Below the pieces are notes generated by a model. It searched no databases and was not told where the DNA came from. It worked only from the letters and a program-made list of their open reading frames with translations. The translations under genes and the position numbers were made by a program. From positions 1-64,000 of the forward strand of contig JAEWGW010000030.1 in NCBI GenBank assembly GCA_023388055.1: DNA of 64,000 bases. Reading direction: 5' to 3'. The stretch is from Bacillota bacterium. Its GTDB lineage: Bacteria > Bacillota > Bacilli > Paenibacillales > NBRC-103111. This document shows positions 59,411-64,000 of the stretch, in pieces (position 1 is the stretch's first letter; every line of letters starts with the position of its first letter).

Positions 59411-60305
59411 CCCTGTCTTCCCCTTGGGGAAGCGGATTACCGGCAGGTGGAATAAAATTGAATATACAGTGGAGCGCGGGCTGGGTGAAGGCGCCAACGG
59501 CAAGGTGTATTTGGTCCGGAGAGGACAGGAGCGGCTGGCCATGAAGGTAGGCTCCGACACGCTGGACCTGCAATCCGAGGTCAACACCCTGAAGGTCCTC
59601 TCCGGTATGGAGGGCTCCTTCCGCCGCTTTTTGGTGGATGTGGATGATGCCGAGGAGCAGGGGCAGGCAATTCCCTTCTACGTTATGCGCTTCGTGGAGG
59701 GAGTGCAGCTGCAGAAGTATCTGTCCCATAAAGGTAGGGCCTGGTTTCCCCTGATCGGCCTGCGGCTGCTGGAAAAGTTGACAGAGCTGCACCGTACAGG
59801 CTATATCTTCGGGGACTTGAAGAAGGAGAATGTGCTGGTATCCGGGTACGGTATGGTTGAGCTGGTGGACTTCGGCGGGGTCACTCCTATGGGAAAGGCG
59901 GTTAAGCAGTTTACCGAAATGTACGACCGCTGCTACTGGAATGCGGGGGACCGTTCGGCGGATTCGGCTTATGATCTGTTTTCCTTTGCTGTTCTTTGCA
60001 TCCATGTCTGCGGAGGTACCAAGGAGGCCTTTTCCCGGGAAATATTGCCTCAGAACCGAAGCATCGAAGAGCTATTGAGCCAAGCTGCGGCTGACCCGGG
60101 CTGCGCGGAATTTCTCCCTTTTTTGAAAAAGGCTCTGAGGGGCAGCTACACCGGCTCTGGCGAGGCATTGGCGGATTGGCGCAGGCTGGTGCGTACCCGG
60201 AAGGGCACACAAGCTGCCGCCAGACCTGCTAAGGACACGTGGATCAAAGTGGGCTTTGCCGCCTCATTGTTGCTTTTTGCCGCGACGGTTTGGTATTATT
60301 GGTAA
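59394..60305 (+). CDS. yabT: YabT, forespore Ser/Thr protein kinase
   Basis: 303 residues from GTG 59394 (ATG 59400 possible). Kinase motifs: glycine loop GLGEGANGKVYLV, VAIK-like LAMKV, catalytic FGDLKKENVLV (with GD instead of RD), VDFGG. A single C-terminal membrane segment (WIKVGFAASLLLFAATVWYYW) replaces the usual sensor domain, as in B. subtilis YabT, a DNA-activated kinase of the forespore. Overlaps yabS and is followed by tilS after 62 nt. Confidence 0.93.
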   Translation: MSMSSNPVFPLGKRITGRWNKIEYTVERGLGEGANGKVYLVRRGQERLAMKVGSDTLDLQSEVNTLKVLSGMEGSFRRFLVDVDDAEEQGQAIPFYVMRFVEGVQLQKYLSHKGRAWFPLIGLRLLEKLTELHRTGYIFGDLKKENVLVSGYGMVELVDFGGVTPMGKAVKQFTEMYDRCYWNAGDRSADSAYDLFSFAVLCIHVCGGTKEAFSREILPQNRSIEELLSQAAADPGCAEFLPFLKKALRGSYTGSGEALADWRRLVRTRKGTQAAARPAKDTWIKVGFAASLLLFAATVWYYW

Positions 60306-60367
60306 GCACCGCCCTAGGCGGAGGCAAGGCGAACTTCTTTCTTTTTAGAGCGAAAGGATCCTTCTCC

Positions 60368-61786
60368 ATGGATGTAACAGGCGAGTTACGGCGGACTATT
60401 GCAACATATAAGCTCTTCGAGCCGGGAGACCGGATCGTGGTGGCAGCCTCGGGGGGACCCGACTCCACTGCGCTTCTGCATCTCCTTTTTTTGCTTTCCG
60501 CCGAGGCCGGGTGGCAGCTTGCGGTGGCCCATGCCAATCATGGCTTCCGGCCGTCCGAATCTGCTTATGAAGCGGAGTTTGTCAGACGGCAGGCGGAGAA
60601 GCGGGGGCTTCCTTTTTATTACCAAGAGCTGGATGTTCCCGGATATCTCAAGCGGGAGGGGGGCAATCCGCAGGATGCGGCACGCCGGCTGCGTTATGAA
60701 TTTCTTACGGAGACGGCACAAACGTGGCATGCCCCCAAAGTCGCTTTGGCTCATCACGCCGGGGACCAAGCTGAGACCGTCCTGATGCGCATTCTCCGCG
60801 GAACAGGCATCTCCGGCTTGGGCGGAATGTCCTTTGTGCAGGAGCGGGACGGTGTGAAACTGGTGCGCCCGCTTCTGCGTATGGATAAGAACCTTCTTCT
60901 GAGGGAGCTGGAGGAACGGCAGGAGGAGTATGTAACGGACTCCAGCAATGCCAAGACCAAGTACACCCGCAACCGCCTCCGGTTGGAAACGCTGCCGCTG
61001 CTCGCCGAGCATAATCCCTCTGTGGTGCAGGCGCTGAACAGATTGGCCGAGGTAGCGGCGGCAGACGATGATTTTCTGGAAGGGGAAGCAGAGAAAAGGG
61101 TGGCCGAGATGGCCCGTAAAGGGCCAGGAGAAGTGCGTTTTTCCGGGGCGGCCTTCGCCGTCCTCCATGTTGCTTTACAAAGGCGTTTCATTAAACTAAT
61201 ATTAAATTATCTCTTTGGTACCACGGAAAATCTTGATTTCGCGGCGGTGGAGCAAATCCGCTCGGGACTTCTGGAGAACGGGGCTCCCAACCGACGCATG
61301 AGTATTTCCGGCAGGGTCTATCTGGACCGGGAATACGATTCCGTCCGGCTGGGAACCGGACCGGCTTCCACAGCCCCGCGGGACTATGTTTATCCGCTGG
61401 AAGCGGTGTCCGGACAGATCGCTTTGGCGGAATCGGGAGGACGGCTGGAAATTGCGCTCGCACCGGCTGGGGACGAGGCGGCAGAGACGGCTTGCTCCTG
61501 TGAAGCCCGGTTTGATGCGGAGGAGTTGGTTTTCCCCCTGCAGCTCCGCAACCGCAGGCCGGGGGACCGAATGCAAGTCGATGGTTTAAACGGCTCCAAA
61601 AAAGTTAAAGATATCTTCATTGATGACAAGGTACCCCGTTTCCGCCGCGAACACACGCCGGTGGTAACGGATGCCGGCGGCGCCATTCTCTGGATACCGG
61701 GGATCCGCCGCGCCGGGACGGCCAAGGTGACGGAGAAAACCAAACAAATTCTCCGCCTCCGCTACAGTCCGCCTCCGGATGGGTAA
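60368..61786 (+). CDS. tilS: tRNA(Ile) lysidine synthetase
   Basis: 472 residues from ATG 60368, with AAAGGATC upstream. PP-loop motif VVAASGGPDSTALLHLLF, the TilS signature LAHHAGDQAETVLMRILRGT and the C-terminal LQLRNRRPGDRMQ domain. It converts C34 of tRNA-Ile(CAU) to lysidine so that AUA is read as Ile. Followed by hpt and ftsH as in B. subtilis. Confidence 0.95.
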   Translation: MDVTGELRRTIATYKLFEPGDRIVVAASGGPDSTALLHLLFLLSAEAGWQLAVAHANHGFRPSESAYEAEFVRRQAEKRGLPFYYQELDVPGYLKREGGNPQDAARRLRYEFLTETAQTWHAPKVALAHHAGDQAETVLMRILRGTGISGLGGMSFVQERDGVKLVRPLLRMDKNLLLRELEERQEEYVTDSSNAKTKYTRNRLRLETLPLLAEHNPSVVQALNRLAEVAAADDDFLEGEAEKRVAEMARKGPGEVRFSGAAFAVLHVALQRRFIKLILNYLFGTTENLDFAAVEQIRSGLLENGAPNRRMSISGRVYLDREYDSVRLGTGPASTAPRDYVYPLEAVSGQIALAESGGRLEIALAPAGDEAAETACSCEARFDAEELVFPLQLRNRRPGDRMQVDGLNGSKKVKDIFIDDKVPRFRREHTPVVTDAGGAILWIPGIRRAGTAKVTEKTKQILRLRYSPPPDG

Positions 61787-61877
61787 AAGCAATTTGAAAT
61801 GCATGGTTACAGCTTCCAGCTGGCACTCCTCCTCATAAGGAGTGTGGATTGAAACATAGTATATAGGAGGGCCAACT

Positions 61878-62417
61878 TTGCGCAACGACATTGAAGAAGT
61901 ATTGTACACCGAGGAAGAGATCCAAGCGAAGGTAAAAGAGCTGGGGGACATCATCAGCAAGGAATATGAAGGGCGGAATCCGCTTTTGGTTTGCGTGCTG
62001 AAGGGTGCTTTTATTTTTATGGCGGATCTGTTCAAGAACATCACCATCCACTCCGAGGTGGATTTTATGGCGGTTTCCAGCTACGGCGCCTCCACCAGGT
62101 CCTCCGGCGTGGTCAAGATCATTAAGGACCTGGATGTTCCGGTGGAAGGCCGGAACGTGGTGATCGTTGAGGATATTATCGACAGCGGTCTGACCCTGTC
62201 CTACCTGATTGACGTGCTGGAGCGCCGCAATGCCAATTCCATCTCTGTCGTTGCTCTGTTCGACAAGCCGGGACGCCGTACAGTGGACCTGGAGCCGGAC
62301 TGGAAAGGCTTCACCATCCCCGATGCGTTTGTGGTGGGCTACGGGCTGGATTACGCGGAGAAATACCGCAATCTCCCCTTCGTCGGTGTCCTCAAACCTG
62401 AGATTTACACGACCTGA
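61878..62417 (+). CDS. hpt: Hypoxanthine phosphoribosyltransferase
   Basis: 179 residues from TTG 61878, with TAGGAGGG at 7 nt. LLVCVLKGAFIFMADLFK and the PRPP loop VVIVEDIIDSGLTLSYL define the HPRT family. It salvages hypoxanthine and guanine. In B. subtilis HprT associates with TilS and regulates ftsH; the same order is kept here. Confidence 0.95.
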   Translation: MRNDIEEVLYTEEEIQAKVKELGDIISKEYEGRNPLLVCVLKGAFIFMADLFKNITIHSEVDFMAVSSYGASTRSSGVVKIIKDLDVPVEGRNVVIVEDIIDSGLTLSYLIDVLERRNANSISVVALFDKPGRRTVDLEPDWKGFTIPDAFVVGYGLDYAEKYRNLPFVGVLKPEIYTT

Positions 62418-62556
62418 TGTTTCCTCCCGGACCTGCCCTGAGATAAGAAAATTGTTTGCCGTTAAATGGCAGCAGGGTGCTGTTAAGGTTCGGTTGTGAT
62501 AGAAAGTCTTGCTGTGGTAAAATAAAACAAGTGTGCCGCATGAGAGGAGGTAGGGG

Positions 62557-64000
<1,444 letters not shown>

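Overview
The window reads as a chromosomal segment of an endospore-forming, Gram-positive Firmicute of the Paenibacillus type. Gene content and order follow the origin-proximal region known from Bacillus subtilis (gin, yaaO, tmk, darA, yaaR, holB, ricT, yabA, trmN6, rsmI, abrB, tatD, a yabE-like gene, rnmV, rsmA, yabG, veg, sspF, ispE, purR, yabJ, spoVG, glmU, prs, ctc, pth, fin, mfd, spoVT, yabM, yabN, rqcP, yabP, yabQ, divIC, yabR, tRNA-Met, spoIIE, yabS, yabT, tilS, hpt, ftsH). Coding DNA is moderately GC-rich, ribosome binding sites are strong AGGAGG types, TTG and GTG starts are common, and S-layer-homology (SLH) surface proteins are present. The genus is inferred from this combination, not proven.

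Layout. 1-3.0 kb: a minus-strand group with a YceI-like protein, an M56 (BlaR1-like) membrane peptidase without a sensor domain, a BlaI-type repressor and a small membrane protein. Matching palindromic operators sit upstream of the repressor gene and the yceI-like gene. 3.1-10.7 kb: gin, the yaaO decarboxylase and a replication and tRNA/rRNA-modification block. 10.9-15.7 kb: abrB (minus), an HD hydrolase where B. subtilis has metS, tatD, and a convergent ecsAB pair. 16.1-17.8 kb: a cyclic-di-AMP (ydaO-type) riboswitch ahead of a G5/3D-domain cell-wall protein. 17.9-33.9 kb: RNA processing, sporulation and housekeeping genes through mfd and a PrsA-like foldase. This stretch also has a 175-nt inverted-repeat element, a small unknown minus-strand gene and a structured prs leader. 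34.0-48.3 kb: an accessory island of three giant SLH surface proteins, one fusing a GH115 glucuronidase module to an SGNH esterase module. 48.6-64 kb: return to the conserved order, spoVT to ftsH. The ftsH gene runs off the end.

Functional picture. Forespore and sporulation control dominates: Gin (sigma-G inhibitor), Fin (sigma-F inhibitor), SpoVT, SpoVG, AbrB, SpoIIE, YabG, SspF, YabP, YabQ, YabT. Promoters can be read for sigma-H (spoVG), Spo0A/sigma-A with a 21-bp spacer (spoIIE), sigma-F (yabS-yabT) and sigma-G (spoVT). Two cyclic-di-AMP sensors, the DarA protein and the riboswitch, lie about 10 kb apart. The strongest candidates for undescribed biology are the YceI/M56/BlaI circuit, the AbrB homologue carrying a Gin-like zinc ribbon, the inverted-repeat element at 27.7-27.9 kb beside the unknown gene, the dispersed intergenic repeat with a 50-nt period, and the cell-surface GH115-SGNH fusion.
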